From NCBI GenBank assembly GCA_963790715.1, contig CAWBPN010000010.1:62001-126000 (forward strand): a stretch of 64,000 nucleotides of DNA. The letters run 5' to 3'. Each line of letters begins with the position of its first letter. Positions within the stretch are counted from its first letter, which is position 1. The notes under the pieces are model-generated. The model searched no databases. It worked only from the letters and a program-made list of their open reading frames with translations, and was not told the origin of the DNA. Shown here piece by piece: positions 50,629 to 60,800 of the stretch. The position numbers and the translations under genes are program-made. Origin of the DNA: DCFW01 sp963790715 (GTDB lineage: Bacteria; Bacteroidota; Bacteroidia; Bacteroidales; Bacteroidaceae).

Positions 50629-51516
50629 TCATCTTTTTTCTTCCTTAGCCGTAAGTAGTTTCTTAAATACCGGAGGATAAGGCGTTTCAAACTCCATGAG
50701 TTCATGAGTTACGGGATGATAAAAGCAAAGCTTGAATGCATGCAATGCCAAACGGTGCATAGGATCAACTCCCTCACGACCGTATTTTACATCGCCTACC
50801 AAAGGATAACCCATACTTTGCATGTGGACACGAATCTGATTCTTCTTGCCGGTTTCAAGCCTTAACTCCACCAAGGTGTAACCGTTGTTGCGCTTAATTA
50901 CCTGGTAATGGGTTACGGCCAACTCTCCCCCATTGTCTACGGGCGAACTGTGCATAACCAGAACCTTATCTTCGGTTAACCATGACGTGATAGTTCCGCT
51001 GTCTTTTGGCAGTTCTCCGTCAAGTACTGCCACGTATCTGCGGTCAACAACCATCTCATGCCAGTGCTCGCGCATGTTTTCTTTGGTCTTTTCATCTTTT
51101 ACAAACATCATCAACCCGGATGTGTCCCTGTCCAAACGATGAACCACGAATATCTTTGCAAAGCGGTGTTCGTGGCTTACATACTCGGATATTATGCTGT
51201 AGGCGGTGCGGTCCTTACGATGTTCGGCTGCAACGCTCAACAATCCTTCGTGCTTGTTGACTACTATGATGTATTTATCTTCATATACAAGTTCAAGCAT
51301 CTTGCTGCGAAGCGAGTTGTGGCTGAACTTGGTAATCTGTACTTTCTGTTTCGGTTGGAGTTGATAGTTATATTGCGTGATAATCGAATTGTTCACCAAT
51401 ACTTGCCTGCGCGCCAGCAACCCTTTGGCGGTGTTGCGACTTAGTCCCTGTTGCTTCATCAAAAAGTCGAGCAGTTCGGCCGGTTCTTTAACATGTAAAT
51501 TTATTGCGTCTATCAT
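50629..51516 (-). CDS. RluA-family RNA pseudouridine synthase
   Basis: The 295-residue protein has an N-terminal S4 RNA-binding domain (LLDFLMKQQGLSRNTAKGLLARRQVLVN) and a catalytic domain with VVHRLDRDTSGLMMF, whose second Asp attacks the uridine. KKNQIRVHMQSMGYPLVGDVKYG is the other typical block. It converts uridine to pseudouridine in rRNA or tRNA. The exact target cannot be told. Its start overlaps the end of the rRNA methyltransferase gene by 4 bp, so the two are coupled. Confidence 0.92.
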   Translation of the reverse strand: MIDAINLHVKEPAELLDFLMKQQGLSRNTAKGLLARRQVLVNNSIITQYNYQLQPKQKVQITKFSHNSLRSKMLELVYEDKYIIVVNKHEGLLSVAAEHRKDRTAYSIISEYVSHEHRFAKIFVVHRLDRDTSGLMMFVKDEKTKENMREHWHEMVVDRRYVAVLDGELPKDSGTITSWLTEDKVLVMHSSPVDNGGELAVTHYQVIKRNNGYTLVELRLETGKKNQIRVHMQSMGYPLVGDVKYGREGVDPMHRLALHAFKLCFYHPVTHELMEFETPYPPVFKKLLTAKEEKR

Positions 51517-52943
51517 TCGTTGTCTTCTCTGCGGGTTAATAATACTACGTTTTCAACGTGCAATGTTTGCGGAAACATATCTACCGGTTGCACGCGCGAT
51601 ACTTTATACAGTGGGTCTAGCAAGTGCAAATCCCTTGCCTGAGTTGACGGATTGCAGCTTACATACACGATTCGGTCTGGCTTAGCATTCAGTATCACCT
51701 CGATTACGTCTTCGTGCATTCCGGCACGCGGCGGGTCGCTAATGATGACATCGGGATGTCCGTGTTCGGCAATGAATTCGTCGGTAAGTATGTCCTTCAT
51801 ATCGCCGGCAAAGAATTCTGCATTGGTGATATTGTTGATTTGTGCGTTCACCTTTGCATCTTCTATGGCCTCGGGCACATATTCTATACCTATTACGTGA
51901 GATGCCTTGCTTGCCACGAAGTTGGCTATCGTGCCTGTGCCTGTATATAAGTCATATACCATCTCTTTTCCGGTTAGTCCGGCAAAATCACGAGCCACCT
52001 TATATAATACGTATGCCTGGTCGGTATTAGTTTGATAGAAGGCTTTCGGGCTTACCTTAAATTGCAAGTCCTCCATTTTTGCGGTGATGTGGTCTTTGCC
52101 TTTATATGTCACGGTCTCCAAGTCGAGATATGAGTCGTTGCACTTATTATTAATAATGTATTGCAATGATGTAATCTCAGGAAATGTATCAATTATATGG
52201 TCGAGCAGCGTTTTGAATTTGGCAAGCTCTTCGTCGTTCAGTATCTGTGCGATCATTATGACCATCAATTCACCTGTGTTTGAGGTACGTATAACCATGT
52301 CGCGCAACATCCCCTCTTTTGAACGGATATTATAAAATTCAAAGCCCTCCTTTTCCGCGTATTCATGAATATGGTTACGCAGACGGTTGTTTATGTTATC
52401 CATAAGATAACATTTGTCGATGTTAAGTATTTTGTCAAATCCGCCGGGAATATGGAACCCCACGCCTTCAGGATCGTCATATACAATGTTTTCAGCTATT
52501 TCAGCTTCGGTAAGCCAGCGCTTGTTACTGAAAGTGAACTCTACTTTATTGCGATAACACGTTGTTTTGGCCGAAGCCAATATCGGTGAAATCTCAGGCA
52601 ATTCAATCTTACCGATGTGCGTCAAATTGTTTTCTACTTGTTTTTGTTTATATTTCAGTTGCTCGGTATAGGGTAATATCTGCCATTGGCAACCTCCGCA
52701 AATGCCGAAATGCTCACAAAAAGGAGCAATATGGTTCGGAGATTTTTCACGATAATTTATCACCTTTGCTTCGGCGTAACTGTTCTTTTTACGGCAGATT
52801 TTTAAGTCTACCACGTCACCCGGAACACAATACGGCACAAAAATCACTAAGTTATCTACTCTTGCTAATGCTTTTCCTCCTGCTACAACATCTAATATAG
52901 TTACATTCTCTAAAACAGGCAATTCTTTCTTCTTTCTACTCAC
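51513..52943 (-). CDS. rlmD: 23S rRNA (uracil-5-)-methyltransferase, RlmD/RumA family
   Basis: The 476-residue protein starts with a TRAM domain (residues 8-66). CEHFGICGGCQWQILPYTEQL contains Cys residues for the iron-sulfur cluster. The methyltransferase domain has DLYTGTGTIANFVA (SAM binding), DPPRAGMHEDVIE and VSCNPSTQARDL with the catalytic Cys. It makes m5U in 23S rRNA; TrmA- or RlmC-like specificity cannot be excluded. The start codon is GTG at 52943, as no suitable ATG exists before the TRAM domain. Confidence 0.9.
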   Translation of the reverse strand: MSRKKKELPVLENVTILDVVAGGKALARVDNLVIFVPYCVPGDVVDLKICRKKNSYAEAKVINYREKSPNHIAPFCEHFGICGGCQWQILPYTEQLKYKQKQVENNLTHIGKIELPEISPILASAKTTCYRNKVEFTFSNKRWLTEAEIAENIVYDDPEGVGFHIPGGFDKILNIDKCYLMDNINNRLRNHIHEYAEKEGFEFYNIRSKEGMLRDMVIRTSNTGELMVIMIAQILNDEELAKFKTLLDHIIDTFPEITSLQYIINNKCNDSYLDLETVTYKGKDHITAKMEDLQFKVSPKAFYQTNTDQAYVLYKVARDFAGLTGKEMVYDLYTGTGTIANFVASKASHVIGIEYVPEAIEDAKVNAQINNITNAEFFAGDMKDILTDEFIAEHGHPDVIISDPPRAGMHEDVIEVILNAKPDRIVYVSCNPSTQARDLHLLDPLYKVSRVQPVDMFPQTLHVENVVLLTRREDNE

Positions 52944-53071
52944 AGCAAAATATTTTTGTAATTATGCTTTTAGACGACAAAATTACATAATAATTAAAGA
53001 ACACGACCAATGTTTCTACTTTTTTTCTAACTTTTTGACTTATTTTCCATACTCCTATGAAAAAATAATTG

Positions 53072-53079
53072 TACTTTTG
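53072..53079 (+). promoter_or_regulatory. Promoter -7 element of ppdK
   Basis: TACTTTTG fits TAnnTTTG, 56 bp before the start codon. No clear -33 element at the expected distance. Confidence 0.55.
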
Positions 53080-53135
53080 CGGATTCAATATATAAAAGAG
53101 TTTTATTTAAATCAAAAATACATTACATTTTAGTT

Positions 53136-55856
53136 ATGGAAAAGAGAATTTATACCTTTGGTAATGGTCAAGCGGAAGGAAAAGCAGAGATGCGAGACCA
53201 ATTAGGTGGAAAGGGTGCTAACTTAGCAGAAATGAATTTAATAGGCGTACCTGTACCTCCCGGATTTACTATTACCACAGAAATGTGTACCGAGTATTAT
53301 AAAAAAGGCAAAGATACGGTAGTAGCTGAACTTAAAGAAGAATTAATGCCTGCTTTCAGAAAGATTGAAGAGAGCATGAAATCTAAATTAGGCGATGTTG
53401 AGAATCCTTTACTTGTCAGTGTACGCTCAGGTGCGCGTATCTCAATGCCCGGTATGATGGATACCATCTTAAATCTAGGATTGAACGACGACGTTGTTGA
53501 AGGCTTGTCTCGTAAGACAGGAAACCCTCGCTTTGCTTGGGATAGCTATCGTCGTTTCGTACAGATGTATGGTGATGTTGTATTGGGTATGAAACCTGTT
53601 AACAAAGATGATATCGACCCGTTTGAGGAAATTATCGAAGACGTAAAAAAGGCAAAAGGCGTCAAATTGGATAGTGAACTTGAAGAAAACGATTTCAGAG
53701 TGCTTGTAAAACGCTTCAAAACAATGGTTAAACAACGCACCGGAAAAGATTTCCCGGATGACGCTTATGAGCAATTGTGGGGAGCTATCTGTGCTGTTTT
53801 CGATTCATGGATGAATGAACGCGCCATCTTATATAGAAAAATGGGTGGAATACCTGATGATTGGGGTACCGCAGTTTCTGTAATGGCAATGGTATTCGGA
53901 AATATGGGTAACACATCTGCCACGGGTGTATGTTTCAGTCGTGATGCTGCCACCGGAGAAGACCTTTTCAACGGTGAGTATTTGATTAACGCTCAAGGTG
54001 AAGACGTTGTTGCCGGTGTTCGCACTCCGCAACAAATCACTAAAATAGGTTCTCAACGCTGGGCTAAATTGGCTAATATTTCTGAAGCAGAACGCGTTAG
54101 CAAGTATCCTTCAATGGAAGAGTCAATGCCTGAGATTTACAAGGAATTGGATGATCTTCAAACGAAACTTGAAAATCATTATCATGATATGCAGGATATG
54201 GAGTTCACAGTTCAGGAAGGCAAACTTTGGTTCTTGCAAACTCGTAACGGTAAACGTACCGGTGCTGCCATGGTAAAGATCGGTATGGACTTGCTTCGTG
54301 CCGGCGTAATTGATGAAAAGACTTTGCTCGAAAGAATGGAGCCTAATAAGCTTGATGAATTGCTTCACCCTGTATTTGATCAGGAAGCACTGCAAAAGGC
54401 TAAAGTTTTGACACAAGGATTACCTGCTTCTCCGGGTGCCGGTTCAGGTAAGATTGTATTCTTCGCAGAAGATGCAGCAACTCAGCATGCAGCAGGAAAT
54501 AAAGTTGTCTTGGTACGTCTTGAGACATCTCCTGAAGATTTGGCAGGAATGGCTGCAGCCGAAGGTATCTTAACAGCACGTGGAGGTATGACAAGTCATG
54601 CTGCCGTTGTTGCCCGTGGCATGGGTAAATGCTGTGTATCAGGTGCTGGAGCTATGATTGTAGATTACAAAAACCGTACTATAAATATAGGTGGTAAAGT
54701 ATTGAAAGAAGGTGATTTCCTTTCAATAAACGGTGCTACCGGACAAGTATTTGAAGGTGAAATTGCGACAGAAGAAGCTGTAATGTCTCCAGACTTTGCT
54801 GCTTTGCTGTCAATAGCAGATAAATATGCTCGCTTAAAGGTATATACAAACGCAGATACTCCACATGATGCAACAGTAGCTCGTCGTTTCGGCGCAAAAG
54901 GTATCGGACTGTGCCGTACTGAGCACATGTTCTTTGAAGGTGAGAAGATTAAGGCTATGCGCCAAATGATTTTGGCAAGCACCACAGAAGAAAGAGAAAA
55001 GGCTTTGGCTAAGATTCTTCCTTATCAAAAGGCTGACTTCATGGGAATATTCAAAGCTATGGATGGTTTGTCGGTAACAGTACGTTTGCTTGATCCGCCA
55101 CTTCATGAGTTTGTGCCGAAAGATGAAAAAGGACAGAAAGACATGGCAAAAGAAATGGGTGTTTCACCTGAATACGTTGCTGCACGTGTTGACCAATTGA
55201 AGGAAGTTAACCCGATGTTGGGCTTAAGAGGTTGCCGTTTAGGTAATGTATATCCTGAAATTACTCGTATGCAAACCCGCGCTATTCTGTCGGCTGCTGT
55301 TGAATTGAAAAAGCAGGGAGTTGAGATACATCCTCAGATAATGGTTCCGTTGGTAAGTATCGGCAACGAGCTTAAGTTACAAGAGCAAATTATTCGTACA
55401 GAAGCTGAAAAAGTGTTCAAAGATGAAGGCGAAACAATAGATTATAAGATAGGAACGATGATAGAAATACCTCGTGCCGCTTTGATGGCTAACAGAATAG
55501 CTCAAAGTGCTGAATTCTTCTCTTTCGGTACTAACGACTTGACTCAGATGACATTCGGTTTCAGCCGTGATGATATCTCTAAGTTTATGCCTGCTTACTT
55601 GAAGATGAAAATCTTAAAAGCCGATCCGTTCCAAATATTGGATCAAGATGGCGTAGGTCAATTGATTCAAATGGCTACTGAACGCGGTAGAAGCGTACGT
55701 AAAGAGTTGAGTTGCGGTATTTGCGGCGAACATGGAGGCGAACCTTCAAGCGTTAAGTTCTGCCATAAGGTCGGACTTAACTATGTAAGTTGCTCACCGT
55801 TCAGAGTTCCAATTGCAAGACTTGCAGCAGCTCAGGCAGCTATAGAAAATGACTGA
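53136..55856 (+). CDS. ppdK: Pyruvate, phosphate dikinase
   Basis: The 906-residue enzyme is full length. The N-terminal ATP-binding part begins GGKGANLAEMNLIGVPVPPGFTITT (shown by GGKGANLAEM and PPGFTITTE). His488 in GGMTSHAAVVARGMGKCC is the phosphorylated swivelling His. The C-terminal PEP/pyruvate domain has LGLRGCRLG, FSFGTNDLTQM and Cys863 in SCGICGEHGGEP. It interconverts pyruvate, ATP and phosphate with PEP, AMP and pyrophosphate, in anaerobes often in the glycolytic direction. It is a single gene with its own promoter and terminator. Confidence 0.98.
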   Translation: MEKRIYTFGNGQAEGKAEMRDQLGGKGANLAEMNLIGVPVPPGFTITTEMCTEYYKKGKDTVVAELKEELMPAFRKIEESMKSKLGDVENPLLVSVRSGARISMPGMMDTILNLGLNDDVVEGLSRKTGNPRFAWDSYRRFVQMYGDVVLGMKPVNKDDIDPFEEIIEDVKKAKGVKLDSELEENDFRVLVKRFKTMVKQRTGKDFPDDAYEQLWGAICAVFDSWMNERAILYRKMGGIPDDWGTAVSVMAMVFGNMGNTSATGVCFSRDAATGEDLFNGEYLINAQGEDVVAGVRTPQQITKIGSQRWAKLANISEAERVSKYPSMEESMPEIYKELDDLQTKLENHYHDMQDMEFTVQEGKLWFLQTRNGKRTGAAMVKIGMDLLRAGVIDEKTLLERMEPNKLDELLHPVFDQEALQKAKVLTQGLPASPGAGSGKIVFFAEDAATQHAAGNKVVLVRLETSPEDLAGMAAAEGILTARGGMTSHAAVVARGMGKCCVSGAGAMIVDYKNRTINIGGKVLKEGDFLSINGATGQVFEGEIATEEAVMSPDFAALLSIADKYARLKVYTNADTPHDATVARRFGAKGIGLCRTEHMFFEGEKIKAMRQMILASTTEEREKALAKILPYQKADFMGIFKAMDGLSVTVRLLDPPLHEFVPKDEKGQKDMAKEMGVSPEYVAARVDQLKEVNPMLGLRGCRLGNVYPEITRMQTRAILSAAVELKKQGVEIHPQIMVPLVSIGNELKLQEQIIRTEAEKVFKDEGETIDYKIGTMIEIPRAALMANRIAQSAEFFSFGTNDLTQMTFGFSRDDISKFMPAYLKMKILKADPFQILDQDGVGQLIQMATERGRSVRKELSCGICGEHGGEPSSVKFCHKVGLNYVSCSPFRVPIARLAAAQAAIEND

Positions 55857-55882
55857 TATTCTCAATAGAATTATATACAATG

Positions 55883-55915
55883 AAGGCTGTGTCGCATTTG
55901 ACACAGCCTTTTTTT
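55883..55915 (+). terminator. Terminator after ppdK
   Basis: AAGGCTGTGTC (55883-55893) pairs perfectly with GACACAGCCTT (55900-55910), followed by TTTTTG. Confidence 0.92.
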
Positions 55916-55947
55916 GTTATATTTAGTGAGGTTTGCCGTATAAGCAT

Positions 55948-55975
55948 GAAAAAAGTCTCACCTTTTGGGCAAGAC
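55948..55975 (-). terminator. Terminator of the small 40-aa unit
   Basis: On the minus strand GTCTTGCC-caaaa-GGTGAGAC forms an 8-bp stem with two G-T pairs, followed by TTTTTTC. Confidence 0.7.
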
Positions 55976-56024
55976 CTCAGAACTATTATAAGAAATCACT
56001 TTTTCAATAGAAAGCTAATTGGCT

Positions 56025-56147
56025 TTACTTTGCCAATAGCTTGTTAAGTTTGGCATTAAGCATTTGACACATAACGCCGTTTTTTAATGATTGGTATCTC
56101 TCAATCTGATACCTCAACAATGAAATCATTTTTTCATTAGTCTTCAT
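56025..56147 (-). CDS. Possible small protein of 40 aa (or part of a small RNA)
   Basis: The minus strand encodes MKTNEKMISLLRYQIERYQ followed by SLKNGVMCQMLNAKLNKLLAK, a basic, helical-looking peptide of no known family. It is enclosed in what looks like its own transcription unit: promoter TTG-N18-TACATTTG at 56252-56224, a perfect 7-bp leader hairpin GAGCCGA-TCGGCTC (56164-56182) and a terminator at 55975-55948. The transcript would be about 270 nt. A structured small RNA with or without the peptide is an equally good reading. Confidence 0.45.
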   Translation of the reverse strand: MKTNEKMISLLRYQIERYQSLKNGVMCQMLNAKLNKLLAK

Positions 56148-56223
56148 TTCATTTGTTTTTTATGAGCCGACCCTTTCGGCTCGTTATTAATGTTATCCTG
56201 TTTGTTATCCTTTAAAAACAATG

Positions 56224-56252
56224 CAAATGTAGTGACTTATTTTTAATAACAA
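56224..56252 (-). promoter_or_regulatory. Promoter of the small unit
   Basis: On the minus strand TTG (56252-56250) and TACATTTG (56231-56224) are 18 bp apart, a good Bacteroidota promoter. Confidence 0.65.
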
Positions 56253-56359
56253 TGTTATACAACATATATTTTACTGTTTTCGACTAATATTTAACTCGTT
56301 TTGTATCATTGCAAGGTATGTTAGCAGTAAATTGTCACTTTTATGACAAATATGCATCA

Positions 56360-57553
56360 TTATATAATGTGTAAACCTGCCGTTTTGAGCGCTTTCTTGA
56401 TCTTCTCGATGTGCTCGAAGTTCCTTGTTTCCAGGAATATCTGCAAGAAACAACCGTTAAGATCAATGTTTTCGCCGTTTCTGTCATGATTTACAGATAA
56501 GATATTACCGCCTGTCTTGCCGATTATGTCAGCCACTTGTTGCAATTGTCCGGGTTTATCGGCTAATTCAATTGTAAGCGAACAGCTACGTCCCTGCTTC
56601 AACAAGCCGCGATTGATAACGCGTGAAAGTATATTCACGTCGATGTTACCACCCGATACCACACATACTACCTTTTTTCCTTTTAGCGGAAGCTTGTTGA
56701 ACATTACGGCAGCAACTGATACTGCTCCTGCACCTTCGGCAATCATCTTTTGAGTTTCAAGCAAACGCAGTATAGCTGACGAAATTTCATCATCGGTAAC
56801 AGTCACAATGTCATCTACGAATTTTTGGCAATATTCGAATGTGTGTACTCCGGGTTCTTTAACTGCTATTCCGTCTGCAATTGTATTTACTTGTGCCAGT
56901 TTTTCTATCTTCTTGTCGTTGATGGATTGCAACATGCTTGGCGCACCCGAAGCCTGCACTCCATACACTTTGACATTAGGATTAAGCGATTTTGCTGCAA
57001 ATGCCAAACCGCTAATCAGTCCTCCACCGCCTATCGGTACTACAATGGCATCAACATCCGATAGGTCTGACATAATTTCCAGCCCAATGGTGCCCTGCCC
57101 TGCTATCACATTTTCATCATCAAACGGATGAATCATGGTATATCCTTTTTCTTCTTTTAGTTGCACTGCACGTGCGTATGCGTCGTCATACACACCTTTT
57201 ACAAGGCAAACTTCGGCACCGTAGCGTTTAGTTGCTTCCACTTTTGATATAGGCGCTCCGGAAGGTAGGCAGATAATAGATTTGATACCGTTGTTTGTTG
57301 CAGCAAGAGCCACACCCTGGGCATGATTGCCGGCAGAGCATGCAATTACGCCGTGAGCTTTTTCTTCTTCAGTCAGTTGCGATATTTTGAAGGCCGAACC
57401 ACGAACCTTGAAAGAACCTGTAACTTGTAAGTTCTCAGGCTTTAGATACACTGTACATTCATTATTGATGTTATGTGCAAGCACAAGGTCTGTTCGGCGA
57501 ATAGTTCGTTTCAGAACATGAGATGCCTGGTAAATTTTGTCTAATGTTATCAT
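56360..57553 (-). CDS. ilvA: Threonine ammonia-lyase
   Basis: The 397-residue PLP enzyme has Lys49 in TGSFKVRGSAFKI as the cofactor lysine, SAGNHAQGVA and IVVPIGGGGLISG for phosphate binding, and a C-terminal ACT-like domain (LTIELADKPGQLQQVADIIG to the end). It deaminates threonine to 2-oxobutyrate for isoleucine synthesis. With one ACT domain the protein is shorter than E. coli IlvA (two), and the form is common in anaerobes; a catabolic TdcB-like role is possible. It is transcribed alone. Confidence 0.92.
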   Translation of the reverse strand: MITLDKIYQASHVLKRTIRRTDLVLAHNINNECTVYLKPENLQVTGSFKVRGSAFKISQLTEEEKAHGVIACSAGNHAQGVALAATNNGIKSIICLPSGAPISKVEATKRYGAEVCLVKGVYDDAYARAVQLKEEKGYTMIHPFDDENVIAGQGTIGLEIMSDLSDVDAIVVPIGGGGLISGLAFAAKSLNPNVKVYGVQASGAPSMLQSINDKKIEKLAQVNTIADGIAVKEPGVHTFEYCQKFVDDIVTVTDDEISSAILRLLETQKMIAEGAGAVSVAAVMFNKLPLKGKKVVCVVSGGNIDVNILSRVINRGLLKQGRSCSLTIELADKPGQLQQVADIIGKTGGNILSVNHDRNGENIDLNGCFLQIFLETRNFEHIEKIKKALKTAGLHII

Positions 57554-57581
57554 TATGTTAATGTGTTTATTGATTACAAAT

Positions 57582-57609
57582 AATAAAAACCCGGAACGTT
57601 ATCCCGGGT
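57582..57609 (-). terminator. Terminator of the Lys-rich small gene
   Basis: ACCCGG (57589-57594) pairs with CCGGGT (57604-57609), and the minus strand continues TTTTTATT. It separates the small gene from ilvA. Confidence 0.7.
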
Positions 57610-57634
57610 ATGTACATCATTGTTGATGATGATT

Positions 57635-57754
57635 TCATTTCTTTTTGCCTTTTTTGTTTGCAAAACTTGCGTTTGAAATTTCTTCTTCTTCAACGTATGA
57701 AGCTTCATGTTTTTTCTTTTTGCCTTTGTTTTTTTTGTTTCCTGCGGCACCCAT
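57635..57754 (-). CDS. Lys-rich small protein, 39 aa
   Basis: The minus strand encodes MGAAGNKKNKGKKKKHEAS, then YVEEEEISNASFANKKGKKK. Two basic clusters flank an acidic centre, so it is likely disordered and may bind nucleic acid. No family is recognised. A good Shine-Dalgarno site (AAAGGAG, 57770-57764) lies 9 bases before the ATG, which is unusual here and supports translation. A terminator follows at 57609-57582. It is 108 bp downstream of the activase gene on the same strand and may share its transcript. Confidence 0.65.
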   Translation of the reverse strand: MGAAGNKKNKGKKKKHEASYVEEEEISNASFANKKGKKK

Positions 57755-57862
57755 AATTAATATCTCCTTTTAATTTAATAATTAAACATATTATTTATAA
57801 GTAGTTCGGTTGTGAAATAAGCTGAGCTGCTTGTATTTATCTTTACAAAAACTGTACCAACG

Positions 57863-60800
57863 TTATGTCTTTTCTATTAAAAAATGCAATCTGTTCTCCA
57901 AGTTTACGCTGGCTGTACCTCCGTCTATGTCAAGGAAAAGCAAATTAATTTGTGGATACAAGTCTTTTATTCTCTTTTCCACGCCTTTAGCCACAATGTG
58001 GTTGGCAATGCAACCGAACGGTTGCAGGCATACTATTTTATTTATACCCTGATGTGCCAACTGGCCTATTTCACCGGGTATCAACCATCCTTCTCCGAAT
58101 TGATTGGCCAAACTTAGTATTTTTGATGCATAATCGGCTACTTTAAAGATACTTTCTTCAGGATGGTAATAACGGAAATTCTTCATTATATTCTCCCATT
58201 TGGTACTCTTGTTTACTGCCCAATGATAGAATGTGGAATTAATTATTTTGTGTGTTATTGTTTCTTTCTCCAATTTCAACTTGTCGTTTGCTTTGACGTT
58301 GACAAAATATTGAAGCACGAAGCTTGCCAATGATGGAACTACCACCTCATATCCTCTGTTTTGCATCCATTGAATAAGATTATTATGTGCAAAGCTGTTA
58401 TATTTTATGTATATCTCACCTACAAACCCTATTCGTTCGGGGGTGTTACCATTCTCTTCCAACGCATTGAATTCGTTTATCGCATGATTTAGCAACGGCA
58501 TGAACTCTGAATAACGATTTTCTTCAGCAAGCTTTACTGCTTCTGATAAATATTTGTTAGTCAATGCTATAGTGGAACCGGGTTCAAGCTCTCGTGGAAG
58601 TAAGGCATTGCGCAATATCATTAAATTATCTGTGAAGAACAAGATATTTGTAGCAGGTTTAATAATCTTTTTTATGCTGAGATTAAAGCCCGATTGTTCA
58701 TTCTGATAGCTTTTACCGGTGTTCAGTGAAAGTATAGGTACGTTATCGAATCCGGCTGTGGTCAATGCCCGTTTTATCATTGCCAGATAGTTTGTGGCAC
58801 GGCATTGTCCGCCTGTTTGTGTCATGGCTATAACATAGTCATTCAGTTTTTTGGCGTGATTCTTCAAGAACTTTATGATGTCACCGATAACCAGTGTTGC
58901 CGGATAACATACTTCATTGTGGCTGTATTCCAACCCTACTTGTATTGATTCTTCATCCGGTTTAGGCAGACTTTCCGCCTTATAACCTATCAGTTTGCCG
59001 AATGTAGGTACAAAAGGATTTATAAAGTCGCTGAACCATGGAACCATAATGGTCTTTGACGTATCATTATACGTGTAGTTGCGATGATAAGCCCGGTACA
59101 CATCTTTTCCTTTATCATGCGTGCTTTTAACGGCTTTGTGTCGCAATGATTCTATCAACGAACGCAGACGCAGGCGTATTGAACCCACACTGCTTATTTC
59201 ATCAACACGAATGACAGTAAGGTTTTTACCTGCCGCATGCAGTATTTCCGAAGCTTCGTCCATTAAGAACGAATCCGGTCCGCATCCGAATGAATTTATT
59301 TGTATCAGTTGTACATTCTCAGACATCTTAGCTACTTCGTGTGCCGAATGAATCACCCTGTTTGGATATGTCCACTGTGAAACGAAGTTCATCTCCTCAT
59401 GGTCGTCATTATTGCGAAATATGTCGTCGGCAATAATGTCAGCTCCCAAATCAGTTACGATCTGTGCCACTTTCTGATTAATAAGCGGATCAACGTGGTA
59501 TGGCCGTCCGGTCATTACAAAGATAAGTTTATTGCTTGCATTGGCAGCTTCAAGCTGTTGCTTGCCTATATTTATTAAATCTTTTTTATATGTTTCGTAT
59601 ACATCTATACCATGCGCTATAGCTTTGTAGGCAGTAGCTTTGTTTATGCCCAATGAAGATAAATAGCTTGCCGTGGTATCATACACATGCTTCTCGTCTT
59701 GAAATGAGATAACAGGATGGTCAAAAGGAATACCATAACGCCTTTCGGGATTCAAAGCCGATGCTATTACATCCGGATAACCGCTTACGATCGGACAGTT
59801 GTAGCTGTTTGCATCGTTGCGTTTACTTCGGTATTCTTTCATCACCATAGGATAGAAAATCCGGTCTACTTTCTTTTCACATAGGTTTATGATATGGCCA
59901 TTTGTAAGTTTGGCAGGGAAGCAAATGTTATCGCTCATCACAGAAAAGATTCCTTTCTGGAAAAGCTGCATTGTGGATTCGTCGCTCAATACTACATTAA
60001 ATCCGCAATCACTTAATACCGTATGCCAGAACGGATAGTTCTCAAGCATGTTCAGTGCCCGCGGAATACCTATCTTCAACCCATTTCCGTTTGCAGTAGT
60101 TTGAAACACACGCTCATACTTCTTTTCGATGCAGTTCACGCCTGTTTGTTCGGCATGTGACCTGCTATGGAATATACGTTCGCATTTATTACCGGCGTAA
60201 CATACGTTACCGTTGACAAACTTGAATCGCATCACCGTGCAACGGTTGTTACATCCTTTGCAGTTGAGCATGTCCGTAGTGATATTTTTCAATTCCTCCA
60301 GTGTGGTTTCGCCTTTGAATGCCGATTTCATTACGCATTTACTTTGGTCTATTGCAAACAATGCCGCTCCGAATGCACCCATCAGTTCAGGACTGTCTGT
60401 TGTGTATATCTGTTTGCCGCTCAGTTGCTCAAATGCACGTAGCACAGCCATATTCTTGAATGTCCCACCCTGCACCACGATATGGTCGCCCAGGCGGCTG
60501 ATGTTTTGTATCTTCAACACCTTGTACAAGCAGTTTTTTACAACAGATATGGCTAAACCGGCTGCAATGTCATTCTCATCAAGCTGTTGGCGCAATGCCT
60601 CTTTAACCTTTGAATTCATGAACACCGTGCAGCGTGTACCCAAGTCGGCAGGATGTTTTGCCATACAGGCTTTATTAGCGAATTCAGGCAACGTACTGTT
60701 CATCATCCCTGCAAACAGTTGCAGAAAAGAACCGCATCCGGATGAACACGATTCGTTTAATTCGATGTTTGATACGGCACCGTTGTCAATGAATATTGAT

